NCBI GenBank assembly: GCA_964477345.1
Contig: CAYZDL010000014.1
Coordinates: forward strand, 1 to 42,696
From: JAJZEO01 sp964477345
Lineage (GTDB): Bacteria > Chlamydiota > Chlamydiia > Chlamydiales > 2-12-FULL-49-11
Length of the DNA stretch: 42,696 nt
Direction: 5' to 3'
The notes under the pieces are model-generated. The model ran no database searches. It was not told the DNA's origin and saw nothing but the letters and a program-made list of their open reading frames with translations. The position numbers and the translations under genes were made by a program. Of this stretch, positions 27,131-34,185 are shown in pieces (within the stretch, counting starts at the first letter, position 1; every line of letters starts with the position of its first letter).

Positions 27131-27815
27131 TTACCCCGCTTGAGTGAGTTGGTGTTCTATTTTTAATCCAGGACCCATCGTACATGACATGACCATAGAT
27201 CTAACAAAACTTCCTTTAACGCTATTTGGTCGAGACTTCATGATCGCCTCAAGCACTGCCATCAAATTTTCAACTAACTGATCAGTTGAGAAAGAAGGTG
27301 TGAATATTTCCACTTTTATCTACTTTAAACTCAATTTTTCCTGCTTTAATCTCTCTTACAGCAGTAGCAACGTCCTGAGTTACCGTTCCAGCTTTAGGTG
27401 CAGGCATCAAACCTCTAGGTCCCAAAACCTTTCCGAGCTTTCCGACAATTCTCATCATATCAGGAGTCGCAACCACACAGGTAAAATCGGTCCATCCACC
27501 AAGAATTTTCTCTGCTAGATCATCACTTCCAACATAATCGGCACCGGCATCTCTAGCCTCTTTCTCTTTGTCACCTTTAGCAAAAACTAAATCCACTGCT
27601 TTTTTGCCTGTTCCGTGTGGCAAACTTACGGTATTTCTCACCTGTTGGTCAGCTTTTTTAGGATCTACACCGAGCTTTAAACAAAGCTCCATGGTTTGAT
27701 CAAACTTCACCTTAGGGAATTTTTGTAAAACTTCGATGGCTTCACGAGGGGAATAGGTCTTATCTACATTGACCTCCTTCACTCCATCTTTCATCCTCTT
27801 ACTCAATTTGCTCAT
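27131..27815 (-). pseudogene. rplA: 50S ribosomal protein L1, frameshifted in this sequence
   Basis: L1 is the rRNA-binding protein of the E-site stalk. The 5' frame (from 27815) is normal through FKVDKSGNIHT (residue ~173), then reads FFLN and a stop. The remainder (SFSTDQLVENLMAVLEAIM ... STMGPGL-type C-terminus, with SCTMGPGLK) continues in another frame to 27131. L1 proteins have about IGK plus one or two residues between IHT and the SF segment, so a loss of ~14 bases near 27293-27299 would explain both the frameshift and the missing residues; restored length would be ~232, as in C. trachomatis. L1 can be dispensable in some bacteria but a sequencing or assembly error is more likely. Confidence 0.85.
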
Positions 27816-27831
27816 AACTCACCTCGCTCTA

Positions 27832-28263
27832 TTATAGCTCTACTTCGACACCCATCGAACGACAAGTACCCGCAACAATACGAATTCCTGCTTCCTCATC
27901 ACCTTGACGTAGTCGTAGGTCAGATTTTTTCTTGTTCACAATATTCAACAACTGTTCGCGATTCAATTTCGCCACCTTATCACGATTTGGCACCTTAGAC
28001 CCCTTTGTAATCTTAGCCTCTTTTTTAATTAATTCGGCCATTGGGGGTTGTTTTGTGATAAACGTAAAACTCTTATCCTGATAGACAGTAATGACTACCG
28101 GAAGAATGTCAGAACCTCCCTGGGTTTTTGCATTGAATTCTTTGCAAAACGCCATGATGTTGACACCCGCAGCTCCTAGCGCAGGACCTACCGGGGGAGC
28201 CGGGTTAGCCTTTCCTGCTGTGATCTGCAACTTAATCTCTTTTATTACCTTTTTCTTCGCCAT
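27832..28263 (-). CDS. rplK: 50S ribosomal protein L11
   Basis: A 143-residue protein binding the GTPase-associated region of 23S rRNA. It has the Pro-rich AGKANPAPPVGPALGAAGVNIMAFCKEFNAKT (~16-47, thiostrepton-binding N-terminal domain), SFTFITKQPPMAELIKKEA (~69-88) and the C-terminal IRIVAGTCRSMGVEV signature. It is followed 16 bases later by rplA. Confidence 0.97.
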   Translation of the reverse strand: MAKKKVIKEIKLQITAGKANPAPPVGPALGAAGVNIMAFCKEFNAKTQGGSDILPVVITVYQDKSFTFITKQPPMAELIKKEAKITKGSKVPNRDKVAKLNREQLLNIVNKKKSDLRLRQGDEEAGIRIVAGTCRSMGVEVEL

Positions 28264-28275
28264 ATCGAAGTCCTC

Positions 28276-28812
28276 TTAATCATTAGAAATCTTTTCCACT
28301 TGCCAGAATTCCAAATCGTCGACACGTGTGTCGCGACCAAAAATTGAAACTAGCACACTTAAACGGCCCTTATCTTGAAAAATCTCAGTCACCGTACCAG
28401 TAAAATTGACAAAGACGCCATCGGTGATTTTAACCTGATCGCCAGTATCCATATCATACTTATGGACAACTTCCTCTTTCTTCTTATGAAGATCATTTAA
28501 GATCTCTTCTACTTCTTTATCAGAAAGAGAATTCGGCTTACCGCCTCCAAGAAAACCAATGACTCCATTGGTTTCCTTAATGTAGTGCCAAGCGTTATCA
28601 TTGAGATTGATTTTAACCAAAAGATACCCTGGCCAAAGAAGCTTCTCGCGAATTTTTTGCTCGCCTTGCTTGACTTCAGCTACGTTTTCAACTGGAATAA
28701 TCACTTCACCGATTAGCTCAGCTACGCCACTCGAATTCTGATTTTCTTTGATTGCTTTCTGAACTTTCTTTTCGTGCCCTGAAAGAACCTGTACTACATA
28801 CCATTTTTGCAT
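28276..28812 (-). CDS. nusG: Transcription termination/antitermination protein NusG
   Basis: A 178-residue elongation factor binding the RNA polymerase clamp. The NGN domain starts WYVVQVLSGHEKKVQKAI and includes LLWPGYLLVKI (~64-74); the C-terminal KOW motif is DTGDQVKITDGVFVNFTGTV (~123-142). I use the ATG at 28812 (MQKWYVV), because an upstream TTG would add only two residues before the conserved start. It follows secE after 9 bases, the usual secE-nusG arrangement. Confidence 0.96.
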   Translation of the reverse strand: MQKWYVVQVLSGHEKKVQKAIKENQNSSGVAELIGEVIIPVENVAEVKQGEQKIREKLLWPGYLLVKINLNDNAWHYIKETNGVIGFLGGGKPNSLSDKEVEEILNDLHKKKEEVVHKYDMDTGDQVKITDGVFVNFTGTVTEIFQDKGRLSVLVSIFGRDTRVDDLEFWQVEKISND

Positions 28813-28821
28813 GACCAAAAC

Positions 28822-29067
28822 CTAACCAAATATCTTCTGAACTAAAAAGTTCAGCCAGTTCAAACCACCTTTGATGAAAAGATCAGTGAGATAGATCCCA
28901 AAACCAAAAACAAATACGAAAAAAATGACAACTTTCGTACATTGAAAAAGCTCATCCTTTGGTGTCCAAGTAATCTTACTAAATTCGCTCTTAAGCCCCG
29001 TAAGAAACCCTCTACCGAACAATTTTTTCTTTTTCGGCTCTAGCTCCAACTCTACTATCTTCTCCAT
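28822..29067 (-). CDS. secE: Preprotein translocase subunit SecE
   Basis: An 82-residue single-span subunit of the SecYEG channel. A charged N-terminal part (ELEPKKKKLFGRGFL, LKSEFSKITWTPKDE, ~21-46) leads into one membrane helix (VVIFFVFVFGFGIYLTDLFI). The W-P-K pattern before the helix is the SecE signature. The start is the ATG at 29067: an upstream frame extension would read through tRNA-Trp. Its GGAAG Shine-Dalgarno sequence sits between the tRNA 3' end and the start, only 15 bases in all. Confidence 0.93.
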   Translation of the reverse strand: MEKIVELELEPKKKKLFGRGFLTGLKSEFSKITWTPKDELFQCTKVVIFFVFVFGFGIYLTDLFIKGGLNWLNFLVQKIFG

Positions 29068-29082
29068 CACATATCTTCCTTT

Positions 29083-29155
29083 CGAGTGCGGAGGGTCTCG
29101 AACCCCCAACCTGCGGCTTTGGAGACCGCTGCTCTACCAATTGAGCTACACACCC
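29083..29155 (-). tRNA. tRNA-Trp (CCA anticodon)
   Basis: 73 bases without an encoded CCA end. The acceptor stem GGGTGTG/CGCACTC has one G-U pair and one U-G pair, the D arm is GCTC/GAGC, the anticodon stem GCGGT/GCCGC closes the loop CTCCAAA with anticodon CCA, and the T arm is GGGGG-TTCGAGA-CCCTC. The discriminator base is G. It lies between tuf and secE as in C. trachomatis and must be cut from a shared transcript. Confidence 0.96.
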
Positions 29156-29188
29156 CGACTCGCCGTCCATTTTTCTTACAAAATACAC

Positions 29189-29216
29189 GAAGGGAGAGAA
29201 CTTTTCCTCCCCCTTC
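29189..29216 (-). terminator. Hairpin between tuf and tRNA-Trp
   Basis: Minus-strand GAAGGGGGAG-GAAAAGTT-CTCTCCCTTC forms a 10-bp stem with one G-U pair, 14 bases after the tuf stop; GTGTATTTTG follows. It could end part of the tuf transcripts, raising EF-Tu over the downstream genes, or serve as a 3' stabiliser before tRNA processing. Confidence 0.5.
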
Positions 29217-29230
29217 AAGTGCAAAATGCA

Positions 29231-30415
29231 TTACTTTATGATCTTAGAAATCGTTCCAGCACCGATTGTTCGGCCACCTTCGCGGATCGCAAATCTCATT
29301 CCTTCTTCCATTGCAACAGGATGGATTAATACACCCTTAATGCGAACGTTATCACCTGGCATAACCATCTCCACACCCTCAGGTAGGTTGACCGTGCCTG
29401 TTACGTCTGTAGTACGAATATAGAACTGAGGACGATATCCAGTAAAGAACGGCTTGTGTCGTCCACCCTCTTCTTTTGTCAAGACGTAAACCTCACCCTC
29501 AAATTCGGTGTGGGGAGTTACGCTATTTGGCGCGCAAAGAACCATTCCACGTTCAATATCTTTCTTATCAACGCCGCGGATAAGGATACCTACGTTTTCA
29601 CCTGCGCGAGCTTCGTCCATAAATTTATTGAACATCTCAATTCCAGTAGCGACAGCATCTCTAGTCTCTCTCAATCCTACAATTTGAATTTTGTCGTTTA
29701 ATTTGACAATACCACGGTCAACTCGGCCTGTAGCTACAGTACCACGACCTGAAATTGAGAAAACGTCCTCAACAGGCATCAAGAAAGGTTTATCTACTTC
29801 ACGTGTAGGCGTTGGGATCTTTTTATCTACAGTGTCCATCAACTCTTCGATTGACTTAGAGTATTGTGGATCACCTTCCAAAGCTCTTAAAGCCGATCCT
29901 CTAACGAAAGCTGTATCTTTATAACCTTGAGCTTCTAAAAGCTCTGTCAATTCCATCTCAACTAGATCGAGAAGCTCAGCATCGCTTTCATCAATCATGT
30001 CGCATTTGTTAATAAATACAACGATTGCAGGAACACCGACCTGCTTTGCAAGTAGGATGTGTTCTTTTGTTTGAGGCATCGCACCATCTGTCGCTGCGAC
30101 AACGAGAATCGCACCGTCCATCTGAGCGGCACCAGTAATCATGTTTTTAACGTAGTCGGCGTGGCCCGGGCAGTCAACGTGCGCATAGTGGCGAGCTGCT
30201 GTTTCATATTCCACGTGGCTTGAGTTGATCGTAATCCCTCTTGCCTTTTCCTCTGGAGCATTATCGATTTGAGAATAATCTTTAAATACAGCACCACCCT
30301 TCGCTGCTAAGATTTTTGTAATCGCCGCCGTTAGGGTTGTTTTACCATGGTCAACGTGTCCAATGGTTCCGATATTGACGTGTGGCTTGTTTCTTGTAAA
30401 AGCTTCTTTAGCCAT
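29231..30415 (-). CDS. tuf: Elongation factor Tu
   Basis: A 394-residue GTPase delivering aminoacyl-tRNA to the ribosome. G motifs: GHVDHGKTT (19-27), the effector RGITI (~59), DCPGH (~81-85), NKCD (~136-139) and GSAL (~174). Domains 2 and 3 carry GRGTVATGRVDRG (~224-236) and the kirromycin/tRNA-contact region near the C-terminus. The start ATG has GGAGGA 9-14 bases upstream. It sits 41 bases after tRNA-Thr. Only one tuf copy is in this window. Confidence 0.98.
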   Translation of the reverse strand: MAKEAFTRNKPHVNIGTIGHVDHGKTTLTAAITKILAAKGGAVFKDYSQIDNAPEEKARGITINSSHVEYETAARHYAHVDCPGHADYVKNMITGAAQMDGAILVVAATDGAMPQTKEHILLAKQVGVPAIVVFINKCDMIDESDAELLDLVEMELTELLEAQGYKDTAFVRGSALRALEGDPQYSKSIEELMDTVDKKIPTPTREVDKPFLMPVEDVFSISGRGTVATGRVDRGIVKLNDKIQIVGLRETRDAVATGIEMFNKFMDEARAGENVGILIRGVDKKDIERGMVLCAPNSVTPHTEFEGEVYVLTKEEGGRHKPFFTGYRPQFYIRTTDVTGTVNLPEGVEMVMPGDNVRIKGVLIHPVAMEEGMRFAIREGGRTIGAGTISKIIK

Positions 30416-30456
30416 TAGTGTAGTCCTCCGAATAGACCTTGTGAATTTTCGTTACT

Positions 30457-30528
30457 TGCCCAGGATAGGACTCGAACCTACGACCTCTTGCTTACCATGC
30501 AAGTGCTCTACCTCTGAGCTACCTGGGC
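30457..30528 (-). tRNA. tRNA-Thr (GGT anticodon)
   Basis: 72 bases without an encoded CCA. The acceptor stem GCCCAGG/CCTGGGC is perfect, the D arm is GCTC/GAGC with a 7-base loop, the anticodon stem CTTGC/GCAAG closes the loop ATGGTAA with anticodon GGT, and the T arm is GTAGG-TTCGAGT-CCTAT. The discriminator base is A. It lies between infA and tuf, the chlamydial arrangement. Confidence 0.96.
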
Positions 30529-30734
30529 CGAGACCAAATAATGTCGCCAAATATTAAACCCCCAGAACTTTCGTGCCTTAGGGTGCCTTTTTGGCAACAC
30601 TACCTTAATCCTGCTTAAACTTACCAACCAGGGTAAATCTGTTTTCGCCTCATCGGCGCCTTCATAAAAAGTTGATTGCTGAGAGCATAATCTTAAGTTC
30701 AAAAAAATGCAAGCACCAATCGTGAAATTTTCAA
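30529..30734 (-). other. 206-base spacer between infA and tRNA-Thr, no gene
   Basis: No credible coding frame; a 64-codon frame here overlaps tRNA-Thr and is a shadow. I looked for a promoter serving tRNA-Thr and tuf and found only weak A/T-rich candidates, so these genes may be read from the infA promoter or from one I cannot identify. Confidence 0.4.
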
Positions 30735-30956
30735 CTATCTCTGTCGATAGATGATCCTTCCCTTCGTTAAATCATAGGGGGAGACCTCTACTTTTACCCT
30801 GTCGCCTACCAAAACACGAATATTTTTCATGCGCATTTTGCCACATAAATGGGCACCAATCTCAATTCCGTTATCAAGTTTAACGATAAATGACATATTG
30901 GGTTTAAGTTCCTTGACAATCCCTTCAACTTCTAATGTATCTTCTTTCTTTGACAT
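30735..30956 (-). CDS. infA: Translation initiation factor IF-1
   Basis: A 73-residue OB-fold protein that occupies the A site of the 30S subunit during initiation. It has EVEGIVKELKPNMSFIVKLDNG (~9-30), AHLCGKMRMKNIRVLVGDRVKVEVSPYDLTKGRI (~35-68) and the RQR end, all standard. It is the first gene after an identified divergent promoter (31005-31033), so it likely leads the transcript that runs through tuf toward rpoC. Confidence 0.97.
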   Translation of the reverse strand: MSKKEDTLEVEGIVKELKPNMSFIVKLDNGIEIGAHLCGKMRMKNIRVLVGDRVKVEVSPYDLTKGRIIYRQR

Positions 30957-30977
30957 ATTCCAATCTGATAGTTAAAT

Positions 30978-30996
30978 TGGTGGAGTAAACCCACCA
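30978..30996 (-). promoter_or_regulatory. 5' stem-loop of the infA transcript
   Basis: TGGTGG-7 bases-CCACCA forms a perfect 6-bp stem about 22 bases before the infA ATG. If the minus-strand promoter is right, the hairpin is at the very 5' end of the mRNA, where it could protect against decay. Confidence 0.4.
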
Positions 30997-30998
30997 GG

Positions 30999-31027
30999 TT
31001 GATGATAATAGACAAATACGTTATTAT
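30999..31027 (+). promoter_or_regulatory. Promoter for the SufE-like gene
   Basis: -35 TTGATG (30999-31004; 4 of 6), 17-base spacer, -10 TATTAT (31022-31027; 5 of 6). It is interleaved with the opposing infA promoter. The start codon used below lies about 40 bases downstream. Confidence 0.5.
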
Positions 31028-31033
31028 CTTCAA
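31005..31033 (-). promoter_or_regulatory. Promoter for infA and the downstream cluster
   Basis: Minus strand: -35 TTGAAG (31028-31033; 4 of 6), 17-base spacer, -10 TATTAT (31005-31010; 5 of 6). Its -10 abuts the -35 of the plus-strand promoter, so two polymerases could not bind at once. Confidence 0.5.
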
Positions 31034-31068
31034 AGAAGTTTTTTCTAGAATTGAAGTTAGATGAGCAT

Positions 31069-31485
31069 ATGACTATTATTGAAGAAAATCAAAAGAGGCT
31101 AATCGAGCAATTTACTCGCTTTAATTCTAATGAAAAAATTTATCATGAACTAATTTCTTTAGGCCAAAACTCTCCACCCCTCCCCTCTCAATATAAAGTT
31201 GAAGAGAATCGAGTGCATGGGTGCCAAAGCCAGCTTTATTTGATTTGCGAAGGTACTTGTGAGGCTCTTTTTTTTAAGGCTGATTCAGATGCTTTAATCT
31301 CAAAAGGGCTTGCTACGCTATTGATCTCCATTTATCAAGGCGCCCCTGCTGAAGAAATCCTAAAGTCCTCCCTCTCTTTTTTTAAAATAATTAATCTTCA
31401 TTCTATTCTCTCTCCCTCTCGTCTAAATGGGCTTGATGGGCTAGAAAAAAAGGTTAAGCAACTGTCTATAAACTATTTATTATAA
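31069..31485 (+). CDS. SufE-like sulfur acceptor protein
   Basis: A 138-residue protein of the SufE family, which takes persulfide sulfur from the cysteine desulfurase SufS for iron-sulfur cluster assembly. The catalytic cysteine is in VHGCQSQLYL (~residue 52), the family core motif. The N-terminal helix (LIEQFTRFNSNEKIYHELISLGQ) and the C-terminal ILKSSLSFFKIINLHSILSPSRLNGLDGL also fit. A TTG at 31051 would add six residues; I prefer the ATG at 31069. No sufS, sufB, sufC or sufD is next to it, so its desulfurase partner must be elsewhere. Confidence 0.88.
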   Translation: MTIIEENQKRLIEQFTRFNSNEKIYHELISLGQNSPPLPSQYKVEENRVHGCQSQLYLICEGTCEALFFKADSDALISKGLATLLISIYQGAPAEEILKSSLSFFKIINLHSILSPSRLNGLDGLEKKVKQLSINYLL

Positions 31486-31486
31486 A

Positions 31487-31515
31487 TTGCCTTTTAGGCA
31501 CCCCCATCTTATAAT
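31487..31515 (+). promoter_or_regulatory. Promoter for the Inc-like gene
   Basis: -35 TTGCCT (31487-31492; 4 of 6), 17-base spacer, perfect -10 TATAAT (31510-31515). It begins right after the SufE stop, so the Inc-like gene has its own transcript. AGGAG lies 13 bases before the start codon, slightly farther than usual. Confidence 0.6.
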
Positions 31516-31547
31516 AGACTATAAACTTTAGGAGAACTCTCTCAGTT

Positions 31548-33056
31548 ATGTTTAATTGCTGCTTTACCTCCTCACCAGAAATCAACCCTTTCCAAAATGT
31601 GTTGCTTGATATTGATCATGAGATGAAAAACCTCAGGAGGGAGAGTGCTTTTTATGAAATCGCCTATGTTGTCAGTTGCATTGCTGTATGGGCATTAGCG
31701 ATTGGGGCTATATTTTATTTAGCAGCAGTAGGATCACCTGTTTGGGGCATTATTCTAGCCGGTGGAATAGCTCTAGTTTCTATCAACTTTATTTTTGAGT
31801 ATCTACTTTATTCTTTGGGTGACATGGCCACCAATACAACTAATCAGTATCTCTTTGAAAAAGATATCTCTGAACTTTCAAAAACTCTTATTCGAGAAGG
31901 AAGGAAGAGTGACCGTGAAGAATTCTATTATCAAGAAAAAATTAAAAAAATGGGGTTAACAGACCCTTCCACAGATTTAAAAAGACACATTCAGACTTGC
32001 TATAAAGAGCCAAAATCATCCCCTTTGCGTTATCTTGCACCCTTGATCGCAAGAGCCGAAGCTTATCATCGAATAGCGCAAGAAAGACTTGATGAAATTG
32101 CTCTTACTTTCTATTCAGTTCCCAAAGATTCTAAAAGCAATCCATACCAGGCGGAGATCGAAAGACTTAACAGCATCAAGGACCAACCAGCACACGTAAT
32201 TCCCGCGGTAAGACAAAAGGTAAGAACATTTGAGGCAATACATACGATCAAATGGAAAGAATACTTCGAAAATCGATTTAAGGAAATTTTTGTCGCTCAT
32301 ATCCTTGAAAACCCGGTACACTCAGGCAAAATGACAGACGTCGGTTACCTAGCTGAGGATGTATCTCTTATCGATTATCTTCTTGAGCATAGACGTAAAG
32401 AAAGAGGTACCCTCTTTGCCTTTAATCCACACTTTCTGGAGATTACTCGAGAGAGCTTTGAAGAAAAGCACAAAGAGGCCTACCGTAGAGCAATTGCTGC
32501 AGGTCTTCTCCACCTTATTGAAAATAATACGGGGCCTTTTCTTGCTCCAGATGAAGCGACCATTAGTAGATTGAAAGAAGAGGCGAGCAGTATACCTGGC
32601 GCTTCAATTGGAGCCGTAATTGATGCCTTCGCTTCTAATTATGCATGGTCCCCTTCAGTTTCGTTTCAAACTTTCCAGCTGTTTCTCGATCGCCACTTCG
32701 AAGAGCTTTTCTGTAAAAAAGAGATTCAAGAGGCAATTAGACCCTTGGTTAATGCTCACTATGTCGGCATTTTAAACAAATACGATCTCTCTTCTTTGAG
32801 AAGTAAACTCGGAATCGAACTTTTAAAGAAATGTGATATTAGTGTGAATGGTCTACCTTCTTTTCCCACAAGGCTTGATTTAAAAGCCGATTTTTTCAGC
32901 ACTGAAATTGTAATGGAATGCAAACGTCTTTTCGGTGAAATGGAAAACCATACTATTTGTAATTTTTTTGAAAGGACAGAATTTCATGGTCTCTTAGACA
33001 CGCTAGAAGTAAATTACTATGCTCTCAAGATTACAGCTTCTAAAACAACACCTTAA
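31548..33056 (+). CDS. Inc-like membrane protein (bilobed hydrophobic domain)
   Basis: A 502-residue protein of no family I recognise. Two predicted membrane helices lie close together near the N-terminus: ~38-61 (IAYVVSCIAVWALAIGAIFYL) and ~65-89 (GIILAGGIALVSINFIFEYLL), separated by a loop of only about four residues (SPVW). This paired hydrophobic lobe is the hallmark of chlamydial inclusion membrane (Inc) proteins, which are secreted by type III and leave their soluble ends in the host cytosol. The long C-terminal region (~95-500) is helical and charged. There is no cleavable signal peptide, as expected for Inc proteins. The call rests on the topology only. Its 3' end overlaps the convergent M24 peptidase gene by 17 bases. 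Confidence 0.6.
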   Translation: MFNCCFTSSPEINPFQNVLLDIDHEMKNLRRESAFYEIAYVVSCIAVWALAIGAIFYLAAVGSPVWGIILAGGIALVSINFIFEYLLYSLGDMATNTTNQYLFEKDISELSKTLIREGRKSDREEFYYQEKIKKMGLTDPSTDLKRHIQTCYKEPKSSPLRYLAPLIARAEAYHRIAQERLDEIALTFYSVPKDSKSNPYQAEIERLNSIKDQPAHVIPAVRQKVRTFEAIHTIKWKEYFENRFKEIFVAHILENPVHSGKMTDVGYLAEDVSLIDYLLEHRRKERGTLFAFNPHFLEITRESFEEKHKEAYRRAIAAGLLHLIENNTGPFLAPDEATISRLKEEASSIPGASIGAVIDAFASNYAWSPSVSFQTFQLFLDRHFEELFCKKEIQEAIRPLVNAHYVGILNKYDLSSLRSKLGIELLKKCDISVNGLPSFPTRLDLKADFFSTEIVMECKRLFGEMENHTICNFFERTEFHGLLDTLEVNYYALKITASKTTP

Positions 33057-34185
33057 GGGAGTCTTCAACTCCTCCTGTTACTTGAACCTTTCCATTTTGA
33101 TAAAGGATATCGAACTCAAGCCTAAGTCCGAACTCGCCTGGAAAGTAGAGCGCAGGCTCGATTGAATAACAAGTCTGATCGATCAATTCCCGCTCATCAA
33201 GAGTTTCAAAACTATCAAGATTGGCACCATTTCCATGCAATTGCCCTGTGATGTTATGTCCAAGGCGGTGTAAAATGTTCTCTTCATACCCCCTCTCGAT
33301 CAAGAACTCTCTCACAAGCCGATCTACATCACAGCCTCTTATAGTTTCTTTCATTTCGATCATCTCTACAGCCATCCGCTGGGCCTCTCGCACCACTTCA
33401 AACACAGCAAGTTGCTTTGGGGTCGGGTTTTCTGTTGAGGCAACACGGGTAATATCCGCGTAGACACCATTCTCTCCTCTTTTTTTACACCAAAGATCGA
33501 TCAAAACAAAGTCGCCCCGCTTGATAACCGACCCCTCTCCTTTTGGCATATAGTGAGGATTTGCAGAGTTGACTCCTTTTGCCACAATAGGAGGATGGTC
33601 TGTGATACATCCCGCATTGGTGAATCGATTGAGGATAAATTCCTGTACATGACCCTCATGAAGAAGCTTACCCTGCATAATCTCCCCTCGGACGAAATTA
33701 AACGCTTCATCGGCAACTTTAGAGACAACATCAGCTGCTTCTAGATGGGCTTTGATCTGCTCTGGGGATAAGATACTCGTAAATTTTTGCAAAAGCCTGC
33801 CCGAAGAAACAATCTCTGTTCCCAGCCCCTCTACGAGGGCATAAGTCCCCGCATCTACCTTTGAAATCGCAGGAATTTCCTTCGAAACTTCCATAGCAAT
33901 CCGTTTACCCAGGATCTTTTTTAATACACCCCTTAACTCTTCTTGTGTTTTGTAAACAACAGTTGTTCCATCAAGAAAATCTAAAACGTGTGATTCAATC
34001 GCATGGACAACTTTGACTGGCTCACCACTCTTAGGGATCCAATAACAGATCCGCCTTGTGATGTGAGCCTCCTTAGGGAATTTAAGAACCTCACGCATCA
34101 AATCATTGGAGCCACGAAAATCGTACATGAGCCAACCATCGAGCTCTTCATCGGTAATATGACGCCGTATTAATGATATAGACAT
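33040..34185 (-). CDS. M24 family metallopeptidase (aminopeptidase P-like)
   Basis: A 381-residue cytosolic pita-bread peptidase, likely cleaving Xaa-Pro N-termini. The C-terminal catalytic domain (~150-381) has the dinuclear metal ligands in order: Asp in VLIDLW (~229) and Asp in YADITRV (~240), His in LGHNITGQLHG (~306), Glu in SIEPALYFPGEFG (~346) and Glu in LRLEFD (~358). The N-terminal part is a creatinase-type domain (MYDFRGSND ... RICYWIPKSGEP). It is smaller than E. coli PepP (~440), resembling the short prolidase/aminopeptidase P group. It overlaps the end of the upstream HEAT-repeat gene by 16 bases, so translation is probably coupled. Confidence 0.88.
   Translation of the reverse strand: MSISLIRRHITDEELDGWLMYDFRGSNDLMREVLKFPKEAHITRRICYWIPKSGEPVKVVHAIESHVLDFLDGTTVVYKTQEELRGVLKKILGKRIAMEVSKEIPAISKVDAGTYALVEGLGTEIVSSGRLLQKFTSILSPEQIKAHLEAADVVSKVADEAFNFVRGEIMQGKLLHEGHVQEFILNRFTNAGCITDHPPIVAKGVNSANPHYMPKGEGSVIKRGDFVLIDLWCKKRGENGVYADITRVASTENPTPKQLAVFEVVREAQRMAVEMIEMKETIRGCDVDRLVREFLIERGYEENILHRLGHNITGQLHGNGANLDSFETLDERELIDQTCYSIEPALYFPGEFGLRLEFDILYQNGKVQVTGGVEDSLKVLF

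Noticed and set aside
27285..27305. Programmed frameshift in rplA
   Set aside because: No slippery heptamer, and conserved residues are missing at the junction, so a deletion or error explains it better.
27131..27313. Separate 60-residue gene downstream of rplA
   Set aside because: It is the C-terminal part of ribosomal protein L1 in a shifted frame, not an independent gene.
29012..29224. Frame through tRNA-Trp toward secE
   Set aside because: Reads straight through the tRNA (GCVAQLVEQRSPKPQVGGSRPS is a well-known spurious tRNA translation).
30508..30702. 64-codon frame overlapping tRNA-Thr
   Set aside because: Its end lies inside the tRNA gene; chance frame.
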